Shown: positions 12,101 to 22,644, counted from the stretch's first letter. The stretch: 64,000 nucleotides of DNA from Skeletonema tropicum (GCA_037178625.1 CM074127.1:620001-684000); one strand, 5' to 3'. Notes: generated by a model not told the origin, from the sequence alone. Numbers and translations are program-made.

Positions 12101-13920
12101 CAATTCCTCCGCAAACGGAAATGCATGCCTTCCTTCTCTTCTAGTACATTCTCCATGTTTTGAAGTGAAATGTGATCGAAATCATGTGAGTAAGTGAACC
12201 TTTCTCCCCCTTGGGAGATCAGTAAGTGGGCCATAGTGGAGCTTACAACGTCTCTGGAAAGAAATGCGTTCACCCCCGTAATTATTCTCCCGAGTCCTTC
12301 AACAAAGCAGGCATGTTCCTCTTCGCCGTCATCTTTGTCTGTGGTTGTGCTGCCTTCTGCTAGAGCTGTGGCTGTGATATCTTCTGCTGGCTGGTTCTGC
12401 ATTCTCTCCTCCTCCTTCTCCTCATTTTCTTGTCGATCTCGATGTTGCTGGTGTTCATGTGCTCTATACAGCCTCCTGGCCATTGAGGCATGGACTCGAC
12501 GGTATGCCATCTTGTCTTCGGATTGTGTGTCTTTGGACTTGTACAGCGTGGTGTAATAGGAGTGGCTCCAATCACCCAGTGTTACATTGGTATTGCTTCC
12601 AATAACATCTGAAATCGCCAAGCTGTGTTGGTTGAGAAACTGACTGCCATTCTGTCTTTTCGGTAAGATTGCATACTGAGATTTTTCTTCTACCTCACCA
12701 TTCAGATGGTGGTGAAGGATGACCTTGACCCCATTGCCATTGGCGTCGCTTGTGTTACGATGATCATCGTCTCTCAGGCCTTCTTTCACGGCAGCTATTG
12801 CTTCATTGTCGAAAATGATGGAATCTTCACTTGCCATCTCTGGCAAATGCCCTCTGCATTCTGCTTTCCCACCCTTGAAACATGTTCCCCGATGTGTATA
12901 ATCATGCTCGTCAAAAACAAGATGCAGGAGGTCCCTGCGTAGGTTTCTATCATGTAGCCATTCATGAGTTACTTGTTCTTGTTCGTTGGCTCCATCTCCG
13001 TCTCCGTCCGCATCCATTATAATGTGTTGTTGTTTCAGCGCTTCGGTAGGACTTCCTTCCTCTTCAAAATCAAAAGGGTAGCGAATCGCTGCTTGATCGA
13101 GCCATTCCTTTTTCATGTTTGTTGAAGAGTCTGGTGCGTCTTCTTTACTGCTATCTGCATGATCTTGAAGTGTTTGTTGACGTAAGTGACTAATACCCAT
13201 GTTAATACACTCTGATGGCGAAAATGTTTTCCCACACTGTTTGCATTCCAATACTTTGCCCTTAACATCAAGGCAATGATCCTGGTGATGTGCTTTGCGA
13301 AGGATATTCTTATCTTCTACCTCCTGGAGTATTTCGTGCATAGGCATCGTAACAGGGCTATCTTCATCACAATTGTGAGTCACAACAAAATCAGTCCCAT
13401 AGCTGGCACAGACAACTTTGTCAATGTATGATATGAGAGCATCCCTTGCGGCTTTCTTTTTTCTGTCATCACTATGAAATAGAGCATCTCTAATTTTGTT
13501 GAAGTCTTTTACCCATATTTGCCAGTGACTATGAAGTGTCTTCCTGCCTTGCTCTTCGTCAGTTCTTGAGTACGCTATTGGTACTCCGAACACGCCTAGT
13601 CGCCCTGTTTGTTTCTTTGGGTCCCAACCTATCAAACATTCTGTAATAATCTGCATCAAATGCTGGTAAACAAGAGAACATGCCCCTGGATACAGACGTC
13701 TGGTCTCCTTTCTCAGCTCAAAGTTGAATCTACATTCTTTCAAGTGGTCTTCGTCATCCCAGACACCAAGATTTGGCAGCACCACCTCCTTGCCAGCGTT
13801 GGCGAAGACTTGGACCCTGATGGTGCATTCATCACATGGAGTCGTAGTTAAGAAAATGGAATGGCCTCCGAAGTAGTTATCCATTGCGAAATGCTTGCGG
13901 CGATTTTGTTTGGCACTCAA
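9178..13920 (-). CDS. Helitron transposase, Rep (HUH) and Pif1 helicase portion
   Basis: An uninterrupted 1,580-codon frame with no ATG at its 5' end (first codon TTG, next ATG 13 codons on), because its true N-terminus is displaced by an insertion. Near residues 120-135 it has GRKTLHSHWQIWV; His130 and His132 are the metal-binding HUH pair. Tyr165 and Tyr174 are candidate catalytic tyrosines, though spacing is not canonical. CxxC pairs follow (~225). The C-terminal third is a Pif1-family helicase: Walker A GPAGCGKST (1064-1072), Walker B IIDEIS (1142-1147), SGDFHQLKPI, and the late motif TGHKLQGMS...YVVLSRVRALAGLYL. Such proteins nick and unwind DNA during rolling-circle-like transposition. 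The clean length suggests recent activity before disruption. Confidence 0.88.
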   Translation of the reverse strand: MSAKQNRRKHFAMDNYFGGHSIFLTTTPCDECTIRVQVFANAGKEVVLPNLGVWDDEDHLKECRFNFELRKETRRLYPGACSLVYQHLMQIITECLIGWDPKKQTGRLGVFGVPIAYSRTDEEQGRKTLHSHWQIWVKDFNKIRDALFHSDDRKKKAARDALISYIDKVVCASYGTDFVVTHNCDEDSPVTMPMHEILQEVEDKNILRKAHHQDHCLDVKGKVLECKQCGKTFSPSECINMGISHLRQQTLQDHADSSKEDAPDSSTNMKKEWLDQAAIRYPFDFEEEGSPTEALKQQHIIMDADGDGDGANEQEQVTHEWLHDRNLRRDLLHLVFDEHDYTHRGTCFKGGKAECRGHLPEMASEDSIIFDNEAIAAVKEGLRDDDHRNTSDANGNGVKVILHHHLNGEVEEKSQYAILPKRQNGSQFLNQHSLAISDVIGSNTNVTLGDWSHSYYTTLYKSKDTQSEDKMAYRRVHASMARRLYRAHEHQQHRDRQENEEKEEERMQNQPAEDITATALAEGSTTTDKDDGEEEHACFVEGLGRIITGVNAFLSRDVVSSTMAHLLISQGGERFTYSHDFDHISLQNMENVLEEKEGMHFRLRRNWNDDTKETIAWADCSTYDYIHRPTELNNLCLYEYTMWYKKEYKSFKQLNARSKSTTTTSYKFADLHQGQKYCYLTRRTHPVIPIIYMATDLCDVKSLDVLEDIPNSGTVQHRERYAKTAMLLFYPFSKAEDLVKNGTYWQKFVDVGGTKEYSEAIIDDTLGLNPLSKQFWNRGRMILENIETRRMAEKEMKRPKSKITYLTDTPKSTGKRKRENVDNDDGYDIDISDFFDNMNDEGLQQCQALESRPLADADLRSHAKIMKRANVRACSAIKTHVDDNVSVLATANKPSTSTTNSEHTQNNADANNHQQQQSTSYNVRVRYEDILTFIQGSVLVSSSDEGTFDRDMDDGDEDGDGEEPSSLKLRQQCLKKIPTMYEIARGKSSKYNLDNKQFIAYQIVCCTFLLHVVMEGDHYDTKLGELLGATLGPLAESVQHTKDSLVRDLEAKGGKEHLVMFITGPAGCGKSTTMEAAQYYCHRFCTAIAAAFNDYTFYFTATTGSAAALFGGTTIHSAAHLNKSRINDEMRAIWRDDVRILIIDEISFFKANDVVKLDKQLKKLTGRYDMVYGGVSIVFSGDFHQLKPICAEDDVLYSDSDAASIWENTINCAIFLDNSHRFKDDPEFGGILARMRMGEDTREDRELINKRVVSTSTSSTSTLTLPEHAPDACFACSTNKERNGVTAASFKMHIDESHPTIDDDSPPPDHTLIIEASVSISKTTENESGNSKKRKRRQHRKVSAHFHDTVITQLGDDDIRSTEFAEKGAKVEPALRIYPGSHHMCITNEDLDQGRGNGTLCKCLKIKLRKDGRERRWKNWDGKKVWTVSVDDVEWVEFEHYPTTGTKAKARTFKLKPKEFSATIKFPLTETITTTIGNAKVKQVPVNSNIATTGHKLQGMSKDILIVNDWNYRCVNWVYVVLSRVRALAGLYLMKPLDLERGFNIPQNLIRFEQRLKDTKERPVLDMLGYQSNAEIDTMQ

Positions 13921-13932
13921 AGCAGTGTACCC

Positions 13933-14486
13933 GACTGGTTAGAATGCCAACCATTCCCAAAATGCATTGCAAAGGCATCTCAATATTCGCGGAGTGGGGA
14001 GGGACCCATGAAGCGCTGAAATCGAAATCTATCTGTCGAATCGCATGATCTGGGTAAAATTGCGCGAAATCCTTAAAGTGGAAGATCGAAAATTATTGCG
14101 GGAAGGAATTTTGTTAGGGTTAGTCTTTGTTACATTTTGTTACCCCTGAAGTAAGTTCGAATCGTCACACAAATGTTACAGCGATTCTTTTTGCATCCTT
14201 TCGTTTGGCTTGATCGAATAAGTAGTAATGCTGCCCGCATAAGCTATGATACGGCTAGGCAATGCTAGAAAAAAGGATTTTATTACATATCTCAATATTT
14301 AGTGAGTAGTGAGAAGAATCTGCCGCTGACCCCATCGCCTGCCTCTCGCAGGCATGGGGTCAGCGTTCGAAAATCAAGATACCTGTGACTTCCTGAGGTT
14401 GCCGCTCATCGTTCGGCCTCAGCTACGTGCATGCGCCTCTAGAGTACTGCTTTATCTCTCCTCTTTTACTCGCACACGGTGCACCC
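13933..14486. mobile_element. Insertion splitting the Helitron transposase
   Basis: About 550 bp without coding similarity, lying exactly where the transposase frame breaks. AGTGTACCC (13,924-13,932) and GGTGCACCC (14,478-14,486) look like an imperfect 9-bp duplication. The right part contains a 16-bp-stem hairpin, CTGACCCCATCGCCTGC/GCAGGCATGGGGTCAG (14,326-14,363), and the sequence shared with 6,259-6,384. The element class is unknown; no TIRs were found. Confidence 0.65.
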
Positions 14487-15578
14487 TAGTTTGCACGCTG
14501 CCTCCACTGCCCTGATGTATTCTCCAGCCGTTCCATTTACCCTTTGGCGGGTTTGTTTTTGAAACAATGCCTGATCGAGGTCTTTCATTTTGAGTTTTGA
14601 CATCTTCTCGGCAAGTGACTGGCCGAATAAACTGGATTTGCAAGTGACCACGGCTGTCTCGTAACTGCGCTGCCGATTGAACATGTGGTTCAGCAAGAGG
14701 AGAAAGTCCCCCCTCATGAATTGAGGAAGCGAGAGTCGGCAGTAGTAACGATAGCATTCCACCGGAGATATGTGAGTCCTCCGCTTTGCCTTTGGCCCCC
14801 CTTGACCAAAAGGAAATTGCAGTGGCGCAATATTCTCGAGAAGAAGTTCTCTAAGATCTGCATACTTGCTACCATTGACCAGAAGTGTTGGCATTGTACG
14901 ATCAATCATAGCTTTGGTAAACTTCTGGTTGGATTCGTAAACTCCTGTATCATCTTGCGGCTCATGGATGCTGGTAAAGTGGAACGAAGCTCCAGCAAAC
15001 TTTGCTTCTAGATCTGGATAATGTTCTTGATCAGTACTGTTGGGTGTTTCTTCGTCGACGATAATGTTGGGCTGAGGGCACTGTGATGGTGCGGTAACTC
15101 CTTCATATCCTGGGTGGCCAGACTCATTAACGAACCATTCTAATATTTCCATCATTTTCTCTGTGTCAAGCCTTGCTCTTTTTTTCACTATTTCCTTCTG
15201 TTTCGGAGTCATTCGTCCACATAACACGACATAAACAAGCGGGTTTGCACCTGTTGTCAAGAAGTGATTCATTACAGAACCAGTATGGGTAAGATCAACC
15301 TCGAAAAAGCTAAAGTGACCACGGATAGCTTTGTGAGCACCAGCTGTATACGCGAATATGTAGGCGAAAGGGCGGACAGGAGCTAATAGCGAACACATCT
15401 CTGTGATTTCCTCATTGGCAATGATATCCGTGGGGATGTGGCCGATGGCAAAGCCGTTACTAATGGCATACTTGGGCGGTGAATCGCTATCATTGTGCCA
15501 CGCATTGTAACATTGGCTGCATGCCTCAAATGCTACACATCCGTTCTTGTTCTTGGTCTTCTTGGCTCTTGCACTGAG
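14466..15578 (-). pseudogene. Helitron transposase, middle portion (DUF6570-like)
   Basis: An open minus-strand frame from the fold-back junction (~15,578) to TAA at 14,466. It begins KKTKNKNGCVAFEACSQCYNAW, a Cys-rich start, then PPKYAISNGFAIGHIP. The region with HTGSVMNHFLTTGANPLVY matches the conserved block preceding the Rep domain in Helitron proteins. It ends EAACKLGCTVCE, where the last residues come from the inserted DNA. It has no own start signal and is a fragment of the broken transposase. Confidence 0.75.
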
Positions 15579-15579
15579 C

Positions 15580-15928
15580 CACTAGACGTCTAGTGGCTCA
15601 GTGGTACGACTTTCGTTTATGATCAGCAAAAGTACATCAACGAGCTCGCAGGTTCGGTTCCCAACCTCGGAAAGTGTTTATCCAGTGGCACTTCGCGCCA
15701 GATGCGCGAACGAGCGCACGCACAGATTGCGTGTCGAATAGAAGCGTTCCACAAGTCGCTAGCGTTTAGGGCCAAACAGCCCGGAAGCACTCAAAGCGTG
15801 CGTACTACCAGCCAGAAGCATGAGTAGTGCCTGCTCCTTGATGTATTTTTGCTGATCATATGCGAAAGTCGTACCACTGAGCCACTAGACGTCTAGTGGC
15901 TCAGTGGTACGACTTTCGCATATGACCA
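15580..15928. mobile_element. Fold-back element with nested palindromes and a tRNA-like promoter
   Basis: The 349-bp insert is flanked by 9-bp repeats GCACTGAGC (15,571-15,579 and 15,929-15,937). A 40-bp unit (GTCTAGTGGCTCAGTGGTAC...) occurs at 15,588 (+), 15,890 (-) and 15,891 (+). Together they create a 32-bp perfect palindrome (15,572-15,603) and a 70-bp perfect palindrome (15,856-15,925). The unit starts with TGGCTCAGTGG, an A-box match, and GGTTCGGTTCC at 15,651 matches a B-box, so a tRNA-derived SINE head is possible. No complete tRNA cloverleaf could be folded by eye. Confidence 0.6.
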
Positions 15929-16207
15929 GCACTGAGCTGCCCTCTCCTCTGCGCTCATCGAGGCATTCTTGCGTTGACGATAGATCTTGTCTGCAGCGGC
16001 CTTCTTTGCCTTCTGAGCTGCCCTCTCCTCTGCGCTCATCGAGGCATGCTTGCGTTGACGGTAAAGCTTTACTCTAGCGGCGGCCTTAGCCCTTTGAGCT
16101 GCCCTCTCCTCTGGGCTGATAGAGGCATTCTTGCGTTGCCGTACAAGCTCTGCAGTATGACCGGCTCCATTAGTCTCCTCTGGATAGCTTGTCGACATCA
16201 GGTACAT
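15929..16207 (-). pseudogene. Helitron transposase, N-terminal fragment
   Basis: From ATG at 16207 the frame encodes three copies of a ~29-residue basic/acidic module, (V/Y)RQRK-AS-S-EERAAQ-AK-AA. This type of helical repeat often precedes the Cys-rich region of Helitron proteins. It then runs into the fold-back element. Removing that element with one TSD copy leaves the next fragment one base out of frame, so an extra indel exists or the boundary is imprecise. Confidence 0.6.
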
Positions 16208-17507
16208 ACACCAAGATTATCTTGACACACAAAGTTGACTCTCGGGTGAATTATTATTCCTTCAATGAAGAAATATAGTACCCTCTATGCATACTTGAAC
16301 TTATTGAGTTCTCTATTGTTTTTTTTTGAAAAATTATGAAGTTGTCTGTAATAATTTTAGGTTTTCGATCAATGGAATAGGGTGGACTATTCCTGATGAA
16401 ATAGGCCAGGCTATTCCTATGTAAGTGAAAGTCGTGAAATGAGATTTTGCAAATACCGGTCAACATCTCTTGCGTGGGATGGACGGGTCGGCCCACGCGT
16501 ACAATGTAACACGAACTATGTTGGAGCTCCTCAGATTTCCGGAATAAGCCTACGCTCGACTCAGTCGAAGCTTGGATAGCGCTTGGCGGGGGATGAAGAA
16601 CCGATGAAGAAATGTGTGTCATACAATATCTTAGGAAATTATATAGGTAAATGTTGCATTATCGCTACCAAGACATCATTGAACCAACAATTGGAGTCTT
16701 CATACGCCGAGGGCAGAACCAAACAGCGTCGCTTGGAACCACGGGAGATACGATAGTAGTAGTTGCATTTGCTATGAAACATAAGTAAAGGGGCACAATG
16801 AGAACTGATTTGGAGCAAAGTCAAAGTACTGTTGCGCTTGAGAGAGGCATATATATCATTGAATATATGAACTAAAGTGTACCCAGTATGTAATATTGGC
16901 AAGGCCAATTCTATTGTAACCTATATATATGTAACAGTAACAGTAACAGAAATTTTAAAGTACGTCTGGTGGGCCCTCAAGAGGCGACATTATCTACGCT
17001 AAAGTGATAACGAACATGTGCTGCAGTAGCTATCATTTCCCAGATCGCACCCCAAGCCTGCTATCTTTCAAGCAGGCCAGGATTAACAACGTCAACCTAT
17101 TCAGGTCGTTTGTGGTGTCGATTACTCGACTGGGTCGAAAACATCATCTATTCTCACTTGGTTTGGTTCAAGGCGTAACACTTCGCTGTCTGCTTGCTCA
17201 CAACGGTTGATTTAAATAATGAGTTGCAGTTGCTATGAATCGCAAATGTAAAAGGGTGCACATGAGAACTGATTTTAAGCAAAGTACTGTTGCTGTTGCG
17301 CCTGAGGCATGTATGTATCATCGAATATATGAACTAAAAGTGTAGCCAGTATGATGTAATATTGGCAAGGCCGATTGTAGTGTAACCTAGTTTGCAGGCA
17401 GCATGAATACTTGGTCCGAACCTCAATACCAAACTTCCTCTTCCGTTCATTTCCGTTCCGGACTGTGAAGGGCAGGCAGCCTTCCGACTTTGACTGCTGA
17501 TTCTTAT
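16208..17507. repeat. Block of dispersed repeats
   Basis: No gene is supported. The block holds (i) 16,625-16,752, an inverted match to 27,085-27,205; (ii) a diverged direct repeat, 16,753-16,925 versus 17,225-17,392 (shared GAGAACTGATTT, GGCATAT/GTAT, ATATTGGCAAGGCC); and (iii) a retroelement tail between them. The GGCAAGGCC-AAACTTCCTCTT part also recurs downstream of the second ankyrin gene (~20,060-20,220), so flanks were duplicated together with the genes. Confidence 0.55.
16926..17150 (-). mobile_element. 5'-truncated retroelement tail (right-edge LINE family)
   Basis: On the plus strand the copy starts AACAGAAATTTTAAAGTACG and runs through GGCGACATTATC, CAGATCGCACCCCAAGC, GGCCAGGATTAA and TCGATTACTCGA. 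It parallels 59,187-59,510, the 3' UTR and last codons of the RT-RNase H ORF. It is therefore a truncated insertion in minus orientation that includes a few terminal codons. No target-site duplication was confirmed. Confidence 0.6.
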
Positions 17508-19624
17508 TTAAGTCCAATTCATCACAGTCTCAGGATAAGCCTTCACAAGCTGAAAGATACTCCCCGTATACTCATCACTCTCTCTATCGACGACTTCACT
17601 GCTTTCAAACAAAAGATCAATTGGAAGCTCCTCCCAAGCATTTCGTTCCGATACCGATACGGCGTCATACTTTCTCAACAGCAGCGCTATCGTCTCATAC
17701 TTTGCACCAAGACACGCATAATGGAGAGCAGTATTATCGTCGTGATCCAAAGCTTCGAGATTACTTGCATAATGGTTAACCAAGTACTGCACCACGCTAG
17801 CAGATTCGTGGTACGCACAGGCAACATGCAAGGGCAATGCGCCACTATTATCGGGAGATAGTACAGCCAGAGGAAATCCTCTTACCAGCAGCTTGATCGA
17901 GCCAAGCCTGACATTATTTCGAAGCGCTATGTGCAGTGGAAGTTGCCCATTGTCATCAGGCGTCGTCATGAAATGCCTGTCTTTGGATAGATGAGAGTAG
18001 ATCCGCTCGCTATTGATGAATTCTCGTACTGGTTCATAACTACTCAATTCTTCCATTGATACGTTCATTTCATCGCTTTCGATAGCTTCAGGGTGTGAAT
18101 CATAAATTGCCTTGATGATTTCCAGAGCAGCCCCTATATTTTCATGATTGAATTCCTGAAAAGAAGCCCAGGCAAGCAGCAGAGACAATCTTCCCCCCCA
18201 ATTCCTTCTGCAACTTACCCTGGGATCGCAACTTAGCAAGAATTTAACGATATCAACAGCGTCTTCCTGACCGGCTCCTCGAGGAGACACACTAACCACG
18301 AAGCTATCAAGCAGCAACACTCCTCCTCGTTTAGTCATCGAGTTTATTGCGATGTGGATTGGATACAGTGCTTCACGCTCATCCACTGCTGCATGATTGA
18401 TGCTATCTGGATAAAGATTGTACAAGTATTCGACTGTGGCGACAGGACCACCCATACAAGCATAATGGATTGGAAGCATACCATCGACACTAGCCATTCG
18501 CTCAGATCCAGGGTACGCTTCGATCAGCAATTGGCAAAGCTCCTTTGATTTTGACAATGCAGCGAAGTGAATTGGAAGATTCCCCCAATTGTTGGCGGTT
18601 GAATTGATTCAGGATACAACTTGAGAAGTAGCTTCAAAAACTCACATGCTGCTTTTCCATCGAATTTTTTGTTAATGCATAAGCAATGAAGAGGCAAGTG
18701 GCCTTCAGCATCTTTCTCTCGAATGAACTCAGGATGAGCATCATAAATTGCCTCTATGATTTCAAGACCAGCCCCTATGTTTGAATCATTGCACTCCACA
18801 AGACAAGCCCAGAAAAGCAGAGACCTCCCCCCAACCTCCTGAAATTTTACTTTAGGATCGCAACCCAGCAGGAACTTCACAACATCTACACGTAAACCCT
18901 CCATTGCGGAGTGAATAGGATACATTGCTCCCGATGCCGCATCATGGATTGCATCTGGGTAAAGTTTATATAAATATTCTACCGTGGTGACATTATTCTG
19001 CAAACACGCGAAGTGGATTGGAAGCATACCCATGGGACCAGCCATTCGCTCTGATCCTGGATACGCTTCGATTAACACACTCAAAAATTCGGGAGATGTA
19101 AACCTATTGGCAGCGATGTGGATAGGAAGAAAGGTCCCATCATAAACTGCATGTCGGATGGATTCAGGGCACTTCTCGAGAAGTAGATGAAAAATTTCCA
19201 TTGATTTTGTTTCGTCCAATGCGGGGTTATTGCACAAGATATGGAGGGGCATTTTACCGCCATCATCTTCACGGTGAACAGAATCGGGAGCTGCATCGAT
19301 AAGCAGTTGAATTACGCCGAGTGGCACGTCGTCGTTATTACATGCATGGTGGAGAGGTTGTCGTCCATCTTCATCAGCATCATTAGCAGCGTCAGGAAAA
19401 TATTCGAGAAGGTATTGAATTACTCCCTCAGTGATTTTCTCATTGCAGCACGCCAACCGAAAGAATCGATAGTTGCTCACTGTATTATTATGATGAGGTG
19501 TCAATTCGTGACGCTCAATAATTTCACGGATGAATTCCTCTGAAAGCTTGTCAGATGTGAAACATTCTAACAGTTCATCCGCCAGAGAAGTTGATTGCCA
19601 GCTGATATTATCACTCTCGCTCAT
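17508..19624 (-). pseudogene. Ankyrin-repeat protein 1 (one frameshift)
   Basis: Starts MSESDNISWQ at 19624 and ends ...VKAYPETVMNWT at 17508, about 700 residues in total. The reading frame breaks once near 18,597: the upstream frame ends ...LKLYPESIQPPTIGG, the other continues NNWGNLPIHFAALSKSKEL. The second family member is continuous there (PESIRHANNRGQLPIHF), so one base is missing. The protein consists of some fourteen degenerate ankyrin units (DG-LPLH-AC------V--LL--YP). Ankyrin arrays bind other proteins; the partner is unknown, and no enzyme domain, signal peptide or membrane helix is seen. Tandem with ankyrin gene 2 in the same orientation. If the indel is a consensus error, this is an ordinary gene. 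Confidence 0.75.
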
Positions 19625-20255
19625 TGTTGGTAGAGATTAAAGTAACAGTACTCGTATTTTAGAAGTTGAGTTATCTTTCCAACGATTTTGCCCACCCTAC
19701 ATGGGCTGTATCACTGTTCTTTCTATTCTTATGGAAATAAAATTCGGGGCTCTCCGCCCGACATGGTACATGGTGGAGGTGCGAGGGCGTGAGGAACAAG
19801 GAACAAGATGAAAAAAGGTTGAGTGCCGTGTTATCTCATTATTCTCACAACTGAGAAAAGGAGACATCCTATACTTCTTCGGATTCAACCCGTGTTCGTT
19901 GCAGAGGATGAAGAGGACCTTGAGTCGGGCTGAAACGTTTGCGCAGCAGATTCCTCTCCCGAATAGTTGTGTGTATTAGGTGGATGTGGCTTTGTATGAG
20001 TCACCGTAGTGGTATTTGGCTTTGGTTGCTCAGTGAAGCAGAGTATACAGTATGATGCTGGCGAAGCTAATTTTAGTGTCAGCTAGGTTGCAACCAGCAA
20101 GAATATGGTCTGAAATTCAGTATCAAACTTCCTCTTTCTCTCATTTTAGTTCCGTCTCGTGATATTGGCAAGGCCAACTTATCAAATTTCTCTTCCTCTC
20201 AGTTCCGTTCCGAGTCTGGAAGGGGAGGCACCCTTCTTGGCCTGCTGCTTCATTT
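19625..20255. other. Spacer between ankyrin genes 1 and 2
   Basis: No gene. The part nearest gene 2's stop (about 20,060-20,255) repeats motifs found downstream of gene 1 (17,340-17,500), including ATATTGGCAAGGCC, AAACTTCCTCTT and a TTCCGTTCCG block. This supports tandem duplication of a gene plus its 3' flank. Confidence 0.5.
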
Positions 20256-22393
20256 TCACAAGCAGTTCACTACGATCTCTGGATAAGCCTTCACAAGCTG
20301 AAACATACTCCCAGCGTATTCGATACCGTCTCTATCGACGACATCACTGCTTTCCCACAACAGATCAATTGGAAGCTCCTCCCAAGCATTTTGTTTCGAT
20401 ACAGATACGGCGTCATACTTTTCTAGCAGCAGCGCTATCGTCTCGTACTTTGCACCACGACACGCGTGATGTAGAGCAGCATTACCGTCTTCATCCACAG
20501 CTTCGAGAGCAGCTGCATCAAGCTCAACCATATACTGCACAACGCTAGCAGATTCGTGGTACGCACAGGCAATGTGCAAGGGTAATGCACCGTTATCATC
20601 GGGAGATTGTACAGCAGGAGGACATCCTTCAACCAGCAGCTTGATCGAGCCAAGCCTGACATTATTTCGAAGCGCTGTGTGCAGTGGGAGTTGCCCATTG
20701 TCATCAGGTGTTGTTAACAGACGGAAGTCGCGGGCTTGACGAGAGTAGACTAGCTCGCCAGTAACGAATGTTTGTACTTGTGGATGATATATGTGACTAC
20801 GACTCGTAAAGTCATAGGATTCAATTGCATGAGGGTGTGCATCATAAATTGCCTTGATGATTTTCAGAGCAGCCTCTATGTTTGCATCATTGTAGTCCTG
20901 CAAACAAGCATAGGCAAGCAGAGACGATTCCCTAGACAGAGACAAGGAAAAAAACAGAGATAATAAGTCTTGAGATTGAGAACGCTTCTGTAACTTCACC
21001 CCCCTCTCATCACAACCGAGTAGGAATTTCACAATATTAATAGCAGTTTCCGGATCTGTCCCATTTCTTCCAACCATAGAGCTTATTGCGATGTGGATTG
21101 GATACATTCCTTCTTGCCCTTCTGCTGCATAGTTGATGCCATCTGGATAAAGATTGTAAAAAAATTGGACTGTGGCGGCATTACCCATACACGCACAATG
21201 GATTGGAAGCATACCATCGATACTAGCCATTCGCTCAGATCCAGGGTACGCTTCGATCAGCAATTGGCAAAGCTCCTTTGATTTTGACAGTGCAGCGAAG
21301 TGAATTGGAAGTTGGCCTCTATTGTTTGCGTGTCGAATTGATTCAGGACACTTCTCGAGCAGTAACTTCAAAATATCACACGCAGCTATTCCATCGCATT
21401 GTCTTTGACCGAAATCGTAGTAGCGATGGAGAAGCAAATCACCTCCATCATTTTCTTCACGAATGAATTCAGGATGAGCATCACAAATTAACTCTATGAT
21501 TTCAAGACAAGCCGCAATGTTTGTATTATTGTACTTCTGACAACAAGCCCAGAGAAGCAGAGAACTGTTCTCAAACTCCTGCAACTTCACATTAGGATCG
21601 CAACTCAGCAGGAATTCCACAACGTCTACACGTGTGCACGCAACTGCGACGTGAATAGGATACAGTCCTGACGATGTTGTATGATTAATTGCAACTGGGT
21701 AAAGAGTGTATAAATATTCTACCGTGGTGGAATTATTCTGCCTGCACGCGAAGTGGAATGGCAGCATTCCTGTGCGATGAGTTATTCGCTCTGATCCTGG
21801 ATACGCTTCTATCAACAAGCGGCAAAACTCAGGTGATTTTGTCTTCATGGTAGCGATGTGTATAGGGAGAAAGGTCTGATTATCTGCATGTCGAACCGAT
21901 TCAGGGCACTTCTTGAGAAGTAGCTTCAAAATTTCCAATGCTCGCATTTCGTCCAAATCTTCGTTACTGCACAAGCAATGAAGAGGCATCATACCGTCAT
22001 CATCTTTACGATGAACAGAATCGGGAGCTGCATCGATGAGCAGTTGAATTACGCCGAGTGGCACGTCTAAGCAGTAGCGCATGCGCAATGGAGTGGAAGT
22101 AACCCGTCATCATCAGCATAATTGACAGCGTCGGGAAAATATTCGAGAAGATATTGAATCATTCCCTCGGTGATTTTTTCATTGTTGCACGCTATCCGAA
22201 AGAATTTATAGTTGTTCACACGATGATGATTGTTATGATGAGGTGTCAACTCGTGGCGCTCAATTATTTCTCGTAGGAATTCCTCTGAAAGGCGGAGATA
22301 ACAATTACAACATTGCAATAATTCCTCCGTTAGCAATTCAGCAGATTCAGATTCAGATTCAGATTGCCGGCTGTCATTATCACTCCCGCTCAT
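20256..22393 (-). pseudogene. Ankyrin-repeat protein 2 (one frameshift)
   Basis: The likely start is ATG at 22393 (MSGSDNDSRQ, aligning with MSESDN in gene 1). The N-terminal frame runs to LPLHCACATA and stops at about 22,070. The following frame resumes CLDVPLGVIQLLIDAAPDSV and is open to 20256. The other copies read continuously there (HACDSEDVSLGV, HACNNDDVPLGV), so one base is missing. About 710 residues if joined. It has the same ankyrin architecture and terminus (FQLVKAYPEIVVNCL) as gene 1. The segment 21,230-21,300 is almost identical in DNA to 18,485-18,555, indicating recent duplication or gene conversion. Confidence 0.75.
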
Positions 22394-22644
22394 CGTTGAT
22401 AGCGATCGAATAGAGTTAAAGAATTGCTCAATTTCAAACTCTAGAGGCACAATAACTGACAACACTTGCAGCCGCAATATCAAACGATGATTACATCAAC
22501 TTGTGCTTAGGAGAACGAGAGCGACCGAACCAACAGTAAACCGAGTTATGTACTACGTTTCTGTCAGTAGGGGAAGTTCACATCATCGCTACCATGCCAT
22601 CACTTATCACTTCCATCATAGTACATCATAAGTACCTACTACCT

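Larger units (their letters stand above)
9178..16207 (-). mobile_element. Autonomous-type Helitron, interrupted twice
   Basis: Three collinear minus-strand pieces form one RepHel protein. Piece 1, 16207 to about 15,929, holds N-terminal RQRK-A-(S/I)S-EERAAQ repeats. Piece 2, about 15,578-14,466, holds the Cys-rich and DUF6570-like part. Piece 3, 13920-9178, holds the Rep and Pif1 helicase parts. A fold-back element (15,580-15,928) separates 1 and 2, and a ~550-bp insertion (13,933-14,486) separates 2 and 3. Across the second gap the frame rejoins cleanly (EAACKLG...YTALSAKQNRRKHFAMDN). Coordinates cover only the coding extent; the true ends lie further out. Confidence 0.8.

Noticed and set aside
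9178..13920. A stand-alone cellular Pif1 helicase gene
   Set aside because: The same frame carries the HUH Rep motif and is collinear with upstream DUF6570-like and EERAAQ-repeat fragments, which identifies a Helitron transposase.
15588..15665. A functional tRNA gene
   Set aside because: A- and B-box-like sequences are present, but the acceptor and D stems do not pair and no anticodon arm could be formed.
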